A stretch of DNA of 64,000 nt from Ailanthus altissimus (GCA_946807835.1 OX327686.1:1798001-1862000), one strand, 5' to 3'; positions 33,750 through 46,657 are shown, numbered from the stretch's first letter. The notes: a model not told the origin generated them from the letters alone. Translations and numbers: made by a program.

Positions 33750-36700
33750 ATAGCCAATATTGGTACATCTCATGACACAGGAACAGTAGAAACAGAAAAC
33801 CAAAGATCACTGAGAAATCAAATTTCTAACCAAACACCAAACAACCTCATATTTACTGTTAGCACCAAACTTGACAAAAATAACTATATAATCTGGAAAA
33901 CTCAAGTGCTTCTATTCATTCGGGGTAATGATCTAGAGGATTACATCAATGAAGTTGTGATACCTCTTGCCAAATCTATGGTTATAGTGGGAGAAAACCA
34001 AGGCAGAATCACTGTCAGCAATCCCTACTATACCACCTGGAGAAGACAGGATCAGCTCCTTCTAAGTTGACTACTGTCAACTCTTAGTGAAGAAGTGATT
34101 TGTGCAGTAACTAAATGTACAAGCTCTCTTCAACTATGGAAAACTATAGAGAAGATGTATTGTTCACAATCGAAGGCTAGACTGATTGAAATTAGGAGAC
34201 AACTCAGCACATCAAAGAAAGGAAACCTGAGCATTGCTGAGTACTACAACAAGATGAAAAAACTTGCAGGGAGTTTGACTATGACTAGGAAACCAGTCAG
34301 TGATGAAGACCTAGCTCAATATATTCTCGAGGGATTGGACTTCAGCTTTGATCTAGTGATAGTAAACATTACATCAAGGCTAGGAGATATGACCCTTGAT
34401 GATGTTTATGCTAATCTTTTAAGCTATGAAAATAGACTTGAAAGAAATGCACAAGAAGTAGGAAATTTTGAAGCAAACCTAACCTCAAGGAGAAATGGAA
34501 ACTATAGGAACCAGAGAAGGCTTTTAAATGTCCAAAACTACAATTGATAAAGAGGATCTGGGCCAAACAAATGAGTGCAAGCTCAGAGATCAAGTGGTGG
34601 AAGGAACAATAACTCTTCAAACTTTACTCAAAGCTATATTCAAAATAGTGGTTCAAATACAGCAAAAGGGAAAGGAAAGCAGCAATATGACAAGAACAAA
34701 CCAAAAATCATCTGTCAGATCTACTAGAAGAAGAGTCATGAAGCTACTAAGTGCTGGCATAGGTTTGATGAGAATTTTACCCCCAAAGTAAGTTCTCAAT
34801 CTCAAAACAATGCCTATGTTGCTGTGCATGACCAAGATGATGATGAAGGATGGTACTTAGACAGTGGGGCAACCAATCATGTTACAAATGACATAAATAA
34901 CATGGCTGTGAGATCAGAATATAGAGGTAATCAAATGCTCATTGTAGGTAATGGACAGAAACTCCCTATCACTTGCATTGGTTTATGTTATTTGCCTATT
35001 GCTGATCCTACTGTAAGTGAACTTCTGAAACTCAAAAATGTATTGTGTGTACCCAAGATAACTAAGAACTTATTGAGCATATCTAAACTAATAAATGACA
35101 GTGATTTACATGTTGAGTTTCATAAAACTACTTATATTGTGAAGGACAATAAGGAGAGAGTAATTCTTCAAGGAAGGGTTAAGGAATGGTTGTACCAGGT
35201 GTTGAACTCAAAGGAATACAGCAAACCCTTGTCACAAATTTCATCTACAATCCTTGAACCAAATTTGTCAATTTCAGCACTCACTTTATCTGCCTCTGTT
35301 TCAAAACAAAAACTAACACTTGGTAGTCACAATGAGACCAAGAAAATACATTTCTCTGTCAATAGTGTAATGTTAAAGTCACATATGTCATGTAGCACAC
35401 TTTACAGGAGGCTTAAGCATCCTTGTGGACAGATCTTGAGGAGAATATTATCTCAGTGTACTAAGACTGATGTTATGAATAAAAAATTACATTTTCCCTT
35501 TTATGAAGCATGCCAATATGGAAAAAATCACAAATTGAGCTTTAATGATTCTGACTTCAGAGCTGAAAAGCCACTAGAACTTCTCTACTCAGATCTATGG
35601 GGTCCTGCACCAGTGAACTCAGGGAATGGTTTCAAATACTACCTTAGCATAGTAGATGACTATAGTAGGTTTACTTAGATCATTCCATTGCAAACCAAAG
35701 ATCAAACCATGACTAAATTCTTAGAATTCAAAAAACAAGTTGAAAAAACTCTAGGATCACAAATAAAAATGCTACAAACTGATATGGGAAGGGAATTCAA
35801 ACCTCTAAAGTCTTACTTCAAAACTCATGGAATACAGCATAGACTTACTTGTCCCTACACTTCACAACAAAATGGAATGGTGGAAAGAAAACACAGACAC
35901 ATAGTTGAGGTTAGATTATCTTTACTTGCACAAGCCAAAATGCCTATAGTTCATTGGTGGGATGCATTTCAAACTACTGTGTACCTAATCAATAGGTTAC
36001 CCTCACTAATAATCCAAAATCATACTCCTTTTGAGTTGCTTTACAAAAGGAAACTAGAATACAAACACCTCAGAGTCTTTGGATGTGCATGTTACCCATA
36101 TCTTAGACATTACAATAAGAACAAACTAGATTTCCACTCTAGGAAATGCATCTTCGTTGGTTACAGCTCTAGGCACAAGGGTTATAGATGTCTAGACAGA
36201 TCTGGAAAGATATTCATATCTAGGCATATTATTTTTTATGAGAATGACTTTCTCTCAGTGTCAAATCCCATCTGTAATACCAATAGTCAGCAAACCAGAA
36301 CACAAACTTGCAACACACTGCAAGTTCTTTCACTTTTTCCTTTATAGGGAGTTCAACCTGGTGCACCCAGCAACATGTCATTTCAAGAAGAAACTCATGA
36401 GCAACTTAATAATCAAAACACAATCAGCCCACAAATCAATTCCATTCTAAAACCAAATACACATGCAAGCCCTTCAAATACATCAGAAACCACACAGAAT
36501 CAACCACAAAGCCAAAACACTCATCCAATGACAACAAGATCAAAGTCTGGAATTTATAAGCCAAAAATCTATCTTACCATTAGTCAAAAATAGAATCCAG
36601 TCACTACACCTTTTAGTGTCAATGAGGCACTATCTGATATAAAGTGGAAATGAGCTATGGAAAAAGAATATTCTACACTGATCAAGAATCAAACCTGGAC

Positions 36701-39700
36701 CTTGGTGCCTCCAAAGCAAAATGTGAAAGTAATAGGACATAAGTGGGTATATAAAGTGAAGTACAAACTAAATGGATCAGTAGCTAGATATAAAGCTAGG
36801 TTAGTGGCCATGGGATATTATCAAGTAGCTGGTGTGAACTACACTGAGACATTCAGTCCAATGGTCAAAAGAGCCACTGTTAAAATAGTAGCAAGCTTGG
36901 CTGTGCATTTTAGTTGGGATATCAAGCAGGTGGACATCAACAATGCATTCCTTAATAGAGATCTATTGGAAGAAGTCTATATTTCACAACCTAAAGGATT
37001 CATTGACAAAAGAAAACCAGACTATATTTATAGACTCAATAAGGCTTTGTATGGGCTAAAGCAGGCTCCAAGAGCCTGGTATGAAAAGCTCAATGAAGCC
37101 TTGCTGAATTAGAGATTTGTGAACCCGAAATCAGATACCTCTCTATTCTTTCTCAAATAAAGAAGCAGTTTGGTCATTCTTCTAGTTTATGTAGATGATA
37201 TACTCATCACTGAAAATGATGAACAACTAGTAGAAACTATAATGAAGAACTTAAGCAACAAGTTCTCTCTTAAAAATCTTAGGATCTCTTAGCTATTTTC
37301 TTGGGATTGAAATGAAGAGAAATGAAGAAGGAATGCACTTAAGTCAAACTAAGTATATCCTTGATTTGTTAAAAAGAATTGGAATGTCAACTTGCAAATG
37401 ATCAACTACTCCCATGAGTACCACTATCAAATACACAAGAGAATGAGACAAAGACTTCAATGATAACATACTCTATAGGAGTATAATTGGTGCACTGCAA
37501 TATGTCACCTTAACCAGACCAGAAATTGCTTACAGTGTAAACAAGCTAAGTCAGTTTTTGGAGAGACCAAAGCAAGAGCACTGGTTAGAAAGCAAAAGAA
37601 TCCTGAGATATCTCCAAAACACCTCCAATCATGGACTCTATTTCTCATTAAATGGAAAACTAGAGCTAACAGCCTTCTCGGATGCAGACTGGGCAGCTGA
37701 TAGTGATGACAGAAAGTTAGTCAGTGGTTACAACATCTTCCTTTGTGAAAATTCAGTGTCATGGAGTTCCAAAAAACAGAAAGTTGTTGCAAGGAGTAAT
37801 GCAGAATCAGAGTACAGGGCCTTGGCTCACACAAGTGCAGAGCTAACCTGGATATGCTCACTACTTTCTGAGTTGAATTTAAACTTAAGTTCAAAATCAG
37901 TGATAACACAAGTGCAGCATTATTGGCTGCAAATCCAATCTTCCATGGAAGGACAAAGCACATCGAAATTGATGTGTATTTCATTCGAGACAAGGTGGCA
38001 AATGGTGAAATAGAAATTGAATATATTCCATCCGAGGACCAAATTGCAGACATAATGACAAAAGCACTACCTGTAGTAACCAGTATCCATAACCGGTAAG
38101 AATATGTATATTTATATATATAAATATATGTATTTTATTTGTATGTGGGTGATCCTTGATTTATATATTGTTATTAGTAGTGTTTTTATAGGTTAAGGAT
38201 ATACTATTAGTATTGGGTTTATTTGCAAGACTTTGGAATTATTTTAGGGACCAAATTGTTATACTTTGAAAGTTTTGGGGGCAAATTTGTAAATACTAAA
38301 AATTAGCCACTTAGTATAAAAATACACTTTTAAAACCCTAATTCTCTCATTTTTAGGTCGAGCTACCCATTTTAAGAGAGAGAAGAGAGAAATAGAGGAG
38401 AGAGAAAGAGGAGAAGAAGAAGAAGAAAAAGAAGAAGAAATTGGAATTTTGAATTTCAAGAGGTATATCATACGTATTTCTCAATTTATTGGTATTAATT
38501 AAGTTAATTCCTTTAAGTTTTGATTTCTGAAAATATGTATAATTGAGGATTTGTTGTGTATTTCGTAAGATCATATGAGAATTGATGATGATCTATAAGA
38601 TAGTTTGATAAATCATGATGAATTATGGAATTTCTACTGGATAACCTCTTGATCTAGGAATTTTATAAATTGTTGTGATTCGATTCTAGTTTTGAATTTT
38701 GAGTATATGAAATTAGACATGTTAAGGATCATCTGAGACTTTGAATCGATTGAAAATCTCGGAAATTGAATTTTTAGTGAATTTACCAAAATGACCCTGG
38801 AATTCTGGAAATTTCCTGTGTAAACAGTATGATACAGTGGAACAATAATTTTTGTCCTACTGAATGATCTTCAAAAATTATGAATTTGTGGAATATGATA
38901 ATTTTATATGTCTAATATGATATACTCGGAATTGAGAATTTAGATCAATGTGGTTGAAGTGTTATGAATTTCTAAAGTGTATCAGCTCATTGTAATATTT
39001 GATTAACAGATTTTTAAAGTTATAGAATAAAATAGTTTTAAAATACTTTTGGCAGTGATTTGGAAGTGAAATATTTATCATGGACTGAGATATGTGTTAA
39101 GAGTAATTATGTGGTAGTTTTATAATTTTTGAGTTAGTATATGATTTTATAAAATTGGGAGATTGAATACTGTTCAGTAAGTATCTTGATCCTGTCAGGT
39201 TTGTAGTTTGGATTCGATGATGTATATAAAATGGGTTGTGTAGGAATTTTGATATAATATTCATATATAAGAAGGATATATGAGTCAAGAATGGTATATT
39301 CTGATTTTGGAGTAATTGGACATCATTTGATGTATTAGAAAATTTTGTTAAGTGTAAGTGGTCAAAATGACAGGTTTTGAGAAACTAAATATTTAGACCA
39401 ATTTGATGTGATAAATGCATTGTGTATAATTTTGTAAGCTATTTAAAGTATTTTGTGTGAATTGTGAGGCTTATGAAAGGATTAATCTCCATTGATAGGT
39501 TAAGGAGATTTAAGCCTTGTAGCTGAAAGTGTTAAGAGGTAAGTATACTAGACTTACTACTGGAATCACAATAAACATAGTAATTGTTTTGTATGATTTT
39601 GCAAATGGGGTTAAGAATATGTTTATGTTATGTCAAAGTATATTTTGATATGAAATGTGAATATATGTTTCTGAATGTGAGCATTGACATTGAGCATGGA

Positions 39701-40852
39701 CATACATGTGTTTTTGTAAGTGAGCTTTCAAAATCAGATGTGTTTAATAAAGAAAGCTTTTGAAGTGTAATATGTCCATGAGAAATATTTTGTATTTTGA
39801 GGGTACTTGAACTCACTGTTAACTTAGTAGGCATTTTATGTGATTTGTGGAGCCTTTATGTGTGGCCTTTCCTTTGGGATTGGTATATGTTATGTGTTCC
39901 GTATGTAGGGAGGATCCTATTGGTACCTAAAGGAAGAGTGAGTCATCACATTCGTGTGGTGGCGTATTGGTGCATGTGAGAGGACTCACCGATGATCAGG
40001 GTGAGGGTTTGGCTTTTACCTTCGGGCATAAGCATTATATATGTGTTATTCAAGACCTCACTTGTACTATTCCTCTCATACGGTATGTCACCTACGAGTG
40101 ACATTTGGCTCATTATGTGATATGTGATATGTAAGTCCTACTAAGTAGTAGTTGAGTGATGGTATTCCTATTATGTGTTTTGAAAGAATGTGTAAGCGCT
40201 TACATGATATGTGATTTGATAAGATTATGATTTTGATTGATCACAGCATATCATACATATGCATTGTGTACATATATGTATTTGTATTTGATATATGAAA
40301 AACTAGTATGCTTACTGAGTTTTATACTCATTATAGTTTATGGTGATTTCAGGTAAATAAAGTACATGTGTGCTTAGCGGATTTGGCAAGGCTTCTGCTG
40401 TTCCTTGGGTTCCCTAAGTTGTTAGGTTGCTAAGTGTTTCATTTGGGGACACGTGGGATCAAATATTGATTTGTCCCTGTTGAATAAATACTTATGTATT
40501 ATTTTATTGTGTGTGGTTGGATTTAGTTTAAGTTTCACCAAGTGTAGTAATGGATTGATTTTAAGTAAGAATTTGCAATGAATATATTCTGGGCTTCCGG
40601 TAACAAAGTTGCTACTGGTGACGTAGTAGAGTGTTAATCTCTGAGAAAACTCTGCGTATCTCCGGTTTAGTAATTGTCCCAGTCATAATTCAATTGCTAT
40701 AATTCTGAAAGAAATTAAAATGAAATTTTAAGTATTATTGAATGAATGTAAGTGATGTCGTGTGTCAGATCTGTTGGGTCTGGGGCGTGACACTACCAGC
40801 AAAAACGTTTATTAAACTAAAGAACAAGGTTAACATCATAGCAGATGATTAA
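33750..40852 (+). pseudogene. Copia C gag-pol polyprotein, inactivated and split
   Basis: Translation should begin at 33750, but the codon there is ATA rather than ATG. Gag extends to about 34800, and its zinc knuckle near 34710 has lost a cysteine to Tyr next to a stop. The protease near 34857 keeps DSGATNH. The integrase zinc region lies near 35400-35540, with its usual His altered, and the core near 35590-35960. Reverse transcriptase spans about 36657-37270 with LLVYVDDILIT, and RNase H about 37660-38071. A single frame persists to about 37280 with many stops; frameshifts follow near 37280 and 37910. The RNase H end is split at 38071 by the solo LTR and continues at 40798-40852. Confidence 0.85.
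38072..40792. mobile_element. Solo LTR (2721 bp) nested in copia C
   Basis: The insert starts TGTAGTAACC and ends GGGCGTGACA, that is TGT...ACA, and is flanked by a perfect 5-bp duplication CTACC (38067-38071 and 40793-40797). It has no coding capacity and no internal region, so it is a solo LTR left by LTR-LTR recombination. Length and end sequence suggest a Ty3-gypsy family, but not the one at 12402-21464, whose LTR ends differ. It contains a purine-rich GA tract near 38375-38440. Its strand cannot be set. Confidence 0.85.
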
Positions 40853-40865
40853 GCTTAAAGGAAAG

Positions 40866-41220
40866 AGTCAACAATGAAGGTTCTGAGCTGGTATAGTCAA
40901 GGACAACGCAGCTGACACACAAGGAAAGAAATGAAACAAAATCAATTACACTACATAACAAAATAGAGAAGAATTTAACATTGTTGATGATCATCTTTAC
41001 ACACAACCAACGTGAAAGAAATCACAATTATTTTTATTCTTTAAGTCATCATTTTGTAATCATTACTTCAGCTTGTGACGTGTACAATAATACCTGTATA
41101 TAAACATAATTTTAGGGCTGTAAATAGTAGCCAATTCAATGAAACAGTAGTCTCCTCTGTTCTTAAAAAAGTGCCTCAATACAAAGCAACATTTGCTCTT
41201 CAATTTCTGCAAAATTTATA
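40866..41220 (+). repeat. Copia C right (3') LTR
   Basis: It is preceded by a purine-rich AAAGGAAAG tract (primer for the plus strand) and ends AAAATTTATA, after which the AT-rich flank shared with the left side resumes. It differs from the left LTR at scattered positions. Confidence 0.78.
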
Positions 41221-41429
41221 TTATATATACATACACTTTGATTTTCGGGAAGGCAAGACTCAACTCAACTTAGTTTGTACATCAGTTGCCGCAAAGAAAG
41301 AATGTACATTAATTCCTGAAAAATTTACAAGATCTTTGATCCATGATAGAGCACATATGAATCAAATTTATGGAAGATCCAAACTTCGTACCTCAAATGT
41401 AATTGAACCCCTAAGGCAGCCAAGAATTT

Positions 41430-42335
41430 TCAGCAAAGAAAAGGATGATTCATCAATTGCTTAGCACTCCATCTGTGAGAAAATTGCCTGTTGAAGCATT
41501 TGCTCAAAAAATCTTTCCCGTCTTCTGAAATATTACTTGGAAACTCAGGCACTTCTGAACTGAATTCAATGACATCCAACAACTCATCTTGATGAAAAAA
41601 CTCACAACCCCAAGCCGGCATCCCAGTCATCATCTCCACAACAACACACCCAAGTGCCCAAATATCAGCCGGATATGTCAGCAGTCCATCTTTCACCAAC
41701 TCAGGTGACATGTAACAATATGTGCCTCTCCGATCAGAATTCTCCTCCTTTTCGATGTTCAGGTTCTTGGACAACCCAAAATCTGCAAGCTTGGCAACAA
41801 AACCACCCCCACTTCCAGGGAGAAGCAAGATGTTATCTGGCTTGATATCACAGTGAACTATGCCATTAGAGTGAATATAATAAAGCCCTCGAACGATATC
41901 CCTCGTATAAACCCTAACTTCAGACTCGAGCATACCGTTAACAGAGTTCTTGATGCGATCTTTCAAGCTGCCCCCACTACAGAACTCCAGGAACAAACAA
42001 TAAACCTTCTTACCGTCACCTTCTTCAGTCATCTTGTCGCCATAACACCTGATCGTGTAAGGAGAGGATTTCAGGAAACAAAGTATCTCTTTCTCGTGCT
42101 TGAGAGTGGACGCTTCCGCCACCATCGCTGTTTTCATGGCTAATTCAGAAGGCAGCTCAGATTGATCTTCTGGTTTGACGGGTTGTTCCCTTTTCAACAG
42201 AAACACAGAACCGTGCCCTCCTTTGCCTAAAAACCGCTCCCTCACCCACAGAGCTCCATTCCACCACTCTCCATTCGGACACTCCTTCTGAAATAGCTTC
42301 CCATAGCTTCTTAAGTGGCCGAGATTTGGCTTCAT
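41430..42335 (-). CDS. MAPKKK-type serine/threonine protein kinase, copy 3 (start codon shifted)
   Basis: This single-exon kinase is closely similar to kinase 1. The frame is open to 42359, but the codon aligned with the kinase 1 start is GTG there, so I place the start at the next in-frame ATG (42335), giving 301 residues. The kinase motifs are complete: glycine loop GKGGHG (His where Phe is usual), AMK lysine, HCDIKPDNILL, DFGLSKN, YMSPE, YPADIWALGC, and the C-terminal RWSAKQLMNHPFLC. Only eight N-terminal residues outside the kinase domain are lost by the later start. Whether it is expressed is unknown. Copia C lies about 210 bp past its stop codon. Family assignment is as for kinase 1 (short MEKK-like MAPKKK, probable MAP kinase pathway input). 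Confidence 0.75.
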   Translation of the reverse strand: MKPNLGHLRSYGKLFQKECPNGEWWNGALWVRERFLGKGGHGSVFLLKREQPVKPEDQSELPSELAMKTAMVAEASTLKHEKEILCFLKSSPYTIRCYGDKMTEEGDGKKVYCLFLEFCSGGSLKDRIKNSVNGMLESEVRVYTRDIVRGLYYIHSNGIVHCDIKPDNILLLPGSGGGFVAKLADFGLSKNLNIEKEENSDRRGTYCYMSPELVKDGLLTYPADIWALGCVVVEMMTGMPAWGCEFFHQDELLDVIEFSSEVPEFPSNISEDGKDFLSKCFNRQFSHRWSAKQLMNHPFLC

Positions 42336-42359
42336 GACACCCGATCTTTCAATGGCCAC

Positions 42360-43361
42360 GGTGTTTTTCTTTTTTTCTCTCCTTGGAAGTGAAGCTACAA
42401 GAAATAACGAAGTTGGCTTTTAACAGGTAATTCGGTTACTTGAGTTGTGCTTCCAAATACGCGTGATCTTGTGGGCTTTATGAACCAATGAATTTTCGGC
42501 TCCAAGATATTAACCCCCTGTTCTAGGTAACTGGGCTTTCCCAAGCCTTGGGCCATATGAACCATTGATGCCAAGCCCCTTGAGCTAAAGATTTTGGCGC
42601 TAATACTTCGAACGGTCACTTGCAATCTAAACTTTAGAATAGTTCTCATTATTAATTTTAGTTGAGAGTTTAGAGAGAAATAATAAAAATAAAAACATAA
42701 TCTTTTAAGGTTTTGTAGACAGAAAATATGTTGAAATGAATGAGACAATCTTTTATGTTTATTTGCATGTATCTATACATATATATAAGATCAATATTTG
42801 ACACTAATTTTAATAAAATTAGATTTTAAGCACAAAGAAAATATAAATTTTAACAAGGGATTATGTAGTTTAACTCTTTTCCTTAGTAGAAAACTACTTA
42901 ATTGAAGTTACATTATAGGTTGAAGGAATTTAGTTTTGTCTTTCTTCCTCATCTCTTCCAAGAAATTCAAGTTCATCATGATAGTTTCAGGCACCGTTTG
43001 TTTGTTTGTATGTTTGTATGTTTTAGCATAAAGAGGGTGAGCAGCTGTGCAACTCAAAGAAACCAAGGGCTTATTACAATGAAAAACTTAAAAGATGGTA
43101 CGTGCACATCCCCTTAATTAACTCCCTTTCTTAATTATTTGTTCATTTGCTTATTATTCTTGGTGCTTGAAGAAAACAAGCATATGAAATTAGTGAATTA
43201 TTAGTTATCTGTATGTTATACAAGCAATTCAAGAGTAATTGTATTTGGGTAAGAAAGAGCGTGCATTGCTTTTTTATGGGACCATGAAGAAGACAGCTAG
43301 GTTTTGCAAAACATTTCTGCTTATGTGGAAGCAAAAAGTAATTGGGTTTTTTTTTTAAAGG
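42360..43361. other. Kinase 3 upstream region
   Basis: This stretch should hold the kinase 3 5' UTR and promoter. The former start codon region ACCGTGGCC lies at 42354-42362 on the minus strand. About 43040-43250 matches 28930-29180 in the kinase 2 block. I see no other gene. Confidence 0.45.
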
Positions 43362-43381
43362 CACAAATTTCTCCTAGTCAG
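43362..43381 (+). pseudogene. eIF(iso)4G second copy, end of a 5' exon
   Basis: Only the last 20 bases of the exon matching 4698-4897 remain, and the donor GT has become TT. It is recognisable because the following intron is the clear counterpart of 4898-5546. Confidence 0.4.
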
Positions 43382-44075
43382 TTAGCTATATAAGTGCATT
43401 GCTTTGATTTTTTTTTCTTTTATTATTGCCTCATATAGTTTGTTTTCTTTATCGTATCACTTGTATTTCTTGAGGGGTAGGTTTTTTTCTTTCAATTTTG
43501 CTACAGATTAATATTGGCCTGCATATATTTTAGGTTTTTTCTTCTTATGTAGTATTGTAATGTTGGTGAATATTGAAATTGTCTTGTCAGTATCCATTGA
43601 CATAGAAATGAAATTGGAGTCTCTTAAAAAGATTTTGCTTTGCTTGAGTATACTGCTACTTATCCAATTATCTGTTTAGTATGTCCAAGAGATAGAAGTT
43701 TCAACCGAGTGACTCCTTCATCTTTCATAATCTACACTTCATATAAATTCCTTTTGGATGAGCATTTTTCATTGTCAAGTTATTGAGTTAAGATTTATAT
43801 AATGGAAGTATATGGAAGCAAAATTGTTTCTCTTTCAGAGTACTAGTAATATATTCCTTCACTCAGTTGAGGGCCAGAAGTTCCATCGTAAGATGTCATT
43901 AAATTATGGTCATATTTATTGCTTAAATTAAAAGAGATCTTATACTCATAGAGTTGATAAAGGGTACCTGTCTTTGTTCTGTTGTGTTGCAGCTTTTGCA
44001 GATTTATTCTAATGTGTATGCATGAATGTTGTTTCATTCTAATTTCAGCAAACTGTGTGTACTTGTTTGAAACAG
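43382..44075 (+). other. Intron of the second eIF(iso)4G copy
   Basis: This is the counterpart of 4898-5546 and ends in the acceptor GAAACAG. No coding content is seen. Confidence 0.55.
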
Positions 44076-44173
44076 GGAGGGCCAGCTCCTGCTTTAGTCA
44101 AGGCTGAGGTCCCATGGTCAGCTTGAAGGGGAAATCTTTCTGAGAACGAACGTGTGTTGAAGACCATGAAGGG
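44076..44173 (+). pseudogene. eIF(iso)4G second copy, exon before MIF4G
   Basis: The exon reads GGPAPALVKAEVPWSA, a stop, then RGNLSENERVLKTMKG, followed by a GTAATA donor. It is the intact-length version of the exon that copia A split in the first copy. The in-frame stop (TGA where Arg is expected) kills it, and no MIF4G exon follows: similarity to the first copy ends near 44520. Confidence 0.75.
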
Positions 44174-45681
44174 GTAATATTTCAGTTACATTTTAGTTTC
44201 TACTGTCATAATTTCCGTGATTGTTAGTTTTTGTGTTACCTTTTATTTGACTAATTTCTGAAAGTTGATTTAGCAATCTTTGGCAGTGTTTTTGCATCGT
44301 TAGATCCTTGGATTCAAGATTATAATTTGGAAAATGGTAAAGGATAATAAGATTAGGCTATTGTTTTTAAGAATTTTTATCTTGTAGGAGTGATTATAAC
44401 ATCCTTTGTTGCATTTCCTCTTTGGAAGAAGTATGGATTAATGATGTGCGAAAACTTGTTAAATCAACTTTAATTTGCAGTTGAATCCTGGATTTTTTTG
44501 TTGTCTGAATGCTTCATTTGAAGAAAAATATAGCAAGTGTGATGGGATGTTTCCCTAAATAAGGTTCCCTTAGCCTATAAACTGAACTGGTATAGTGGAA
44601 TATTTAAGTTAACATGACATATAATTGAAAACTTGAGATTATTTTTTCAAAGGATACGAAACTTTGTTTAATCAATTAAGCAGGAAAGTTAATTGAGAAC
44701 ATTGACAGGAGCTTGATGAACAAACATGATAGCTATGATACTAAAGGTCTATTGTTATTGGTTTAAGCGGAAAGGTGAACTCTCTTCTAGGCTAACCAAG
44801 CTGTGTCAATTTTGCCTGACGCCTAGATGGTCTGAACTTGGGTTTCTGATATCTCATTCTTGTAGTTTGACCAATGTGGAGACTTTTTACTAGAGTAACA
44901 AACTGATGTTACTCTATACTTAGCAACGTAAGGGCTTATCCTTTGCGCATTACCCTTGAAGCCAGCATCTTTATATTTAGTTTGCTAGAAGTCTGTGAAT
45001 TGATGGAGTCCTCAATGTTTCAGCATTCCTGTCTTTATTACTTAAACTTCATAAGTTTCATCTAGAGGCCACTAAATTTTAATGGTGTCTGTAGGTTTCA
45101 GATTGTATAATGTGTCACTATGTTTGATAGAGTGCAACAAGACTTGTAACTGAAGGGCTTACATTCTTTTCCAAATCTATTTGAAACTTTTGCTTAAATT
45201 GTTGTCCTAGATATTTTGAAATTTTACCTCATTAGGGAGCATGCTGAGGGAGTGCTTCATGTCAAAGCTTTCCTCATGTCAAAGCTTTCTTAAGTAGCCT
45301 TGAATGCAAATGAAATTTTTCCATAAAACCCATTTAAGGTAATTTATGGCTCCTATTGCATATGTAAATAAGTTTCTATTGGTAAGTGATGATGCTGAAG
45401 CAAAAAGAAATTTTTCTTAAAGGCATGTATTGAACCTTTTAGATACTTTTGCTTAAATGGTTGTCCTTATAGCGAGTTAAAATTGAGAACAAAAAAGGAC
45501 ACAGGAATTGCTGACAAGTTACTATATGGTTCAATGTGCCATAAGGAGACATTCAATAAGTCCATGGCAGTTTCCTAAAGCAAAGCAATTCTGAGCCATT
45601 TGTACTTTCCATGTAGATATCACTTATTAACTTGTTAATATTATAGCAAATCTGTAGTAGAAAAGTACTATTATGAACAAA

Positions 45682-45914
45682 GAGAGTACTTAGGATGGTA
45701 ATTACAATTTTGGGTGAGTGATAAGAGCAATCTTATGGTTCGATCAACATTTTTGTCTTTCTTGATTGTTCTTATTGAAGTACTTGTAAACTCTGGGGAG
45801 AGGGTGCTTAGGATGGTAATTACAATTCGGGGCAAGTAATAAGATCAATCTTATGGTTCGATCAACATTTATGTCTTTCTTGTTTGTTCTAATTGAAGTA
45901 TTTTGTAAACTCGG
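45682..45914. repeat. Tandem duplication, period 116 bp, two copies
   Basis: Copies at about 45682-45797 and 45798-45914 share TTAGGATGGTAATTACAATT, CAATCTTATGGTTCGATCAA and CTAATTGAAGTA-like strings with about 10 percent differences. Confidence 0.75.
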
Positions 45915-46657
45915 ATTCTGTCTTCTCTTGGGAATGGGAAAGGGGTGTCTCATGACTTGTGACGGTGGGAGTGGTTAAGAATTGTGTGAAATGTTTTTCC
46001 TTTTATATCTATATGTAATATACATTCTTTTTATCTATGTACACTGGTATTGCCTTAATGCTCAATAGTCCTTAAATCTCTCTTGGTCAGGCACTGCCTT
46101 AAATTGATAGGATTTAACATGTGCAATGCAAAGGGAAGTTGTAATGTTCTATAAATTAGGGCTGTTTCTTACCATGGGGAAGAATAAAAGTAAAAAAGCC
46201 CTATGAGCAAGGGACCACTATAAGAACTTGAAACACTTAATTTGCATCCCTCTTTTTTGTAAACATGCATTACTGATCATATGCCCATCTAATTATTGTC
46301 AGTTTTATAATCTTAATAATTCACTGATATTATTATAAAAGAAAACCACCTCTAGGGGTGTGAAGAGGCAAGACATCTACCCATCTAAGTTTGGGTGTCC
46401 TCCCTGCTAGTAGGATGTTATGAAGGGCTTATGTGCATTCACAAAGACCTATTTATTTTTCTTGGTTAGCATTCATATGCAGATTGTCTTGTAATGGTAA
46501 AAACTTGGGGTGCTAAAATATTGAAATATTGTTGAACAATGAAGTTAACACTGAAGTTTTTATTTATTTATTTTCCTTAGTAATTACTGCCTTGTGAATG
46601 TTTATTTACGTGGAAAACCACATTTGGTTGACAAATTAATTTTCTCTTGTGTTTCAG

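Larger units (their letters stand above)
33365..41220 (+). mobile_element. Copia C: Ty1-copia element with a nested solo LTR
   Basis: LTRs of about 355 bp lie at about 33365-33719 and 40866-41220. The internal region has copia order gag, protease, integrase, reverse transcriptase, RNase H. Without the 2721-bp nested insert and its duplicated 5 bp, the element would be about 5.1 kb, a normal copia length. Both flanks are AT-rich (TATAT-like), so the target duplication is plausible but its exact phase is ambiguous. Gag resembles that of copia A (a YY-KxK-A-xLxMxRKPxSDxDL pattern in both), suggesting related families. Confidence 0.88.

Noticed and set aside
33365..41220. Treating copia C as an unusually large 7.9 kb copia element
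   Set aside because: The excess is explained by the nested solo LTR with its own CTACC target duplication. Without it the size is about 5.1 kb.
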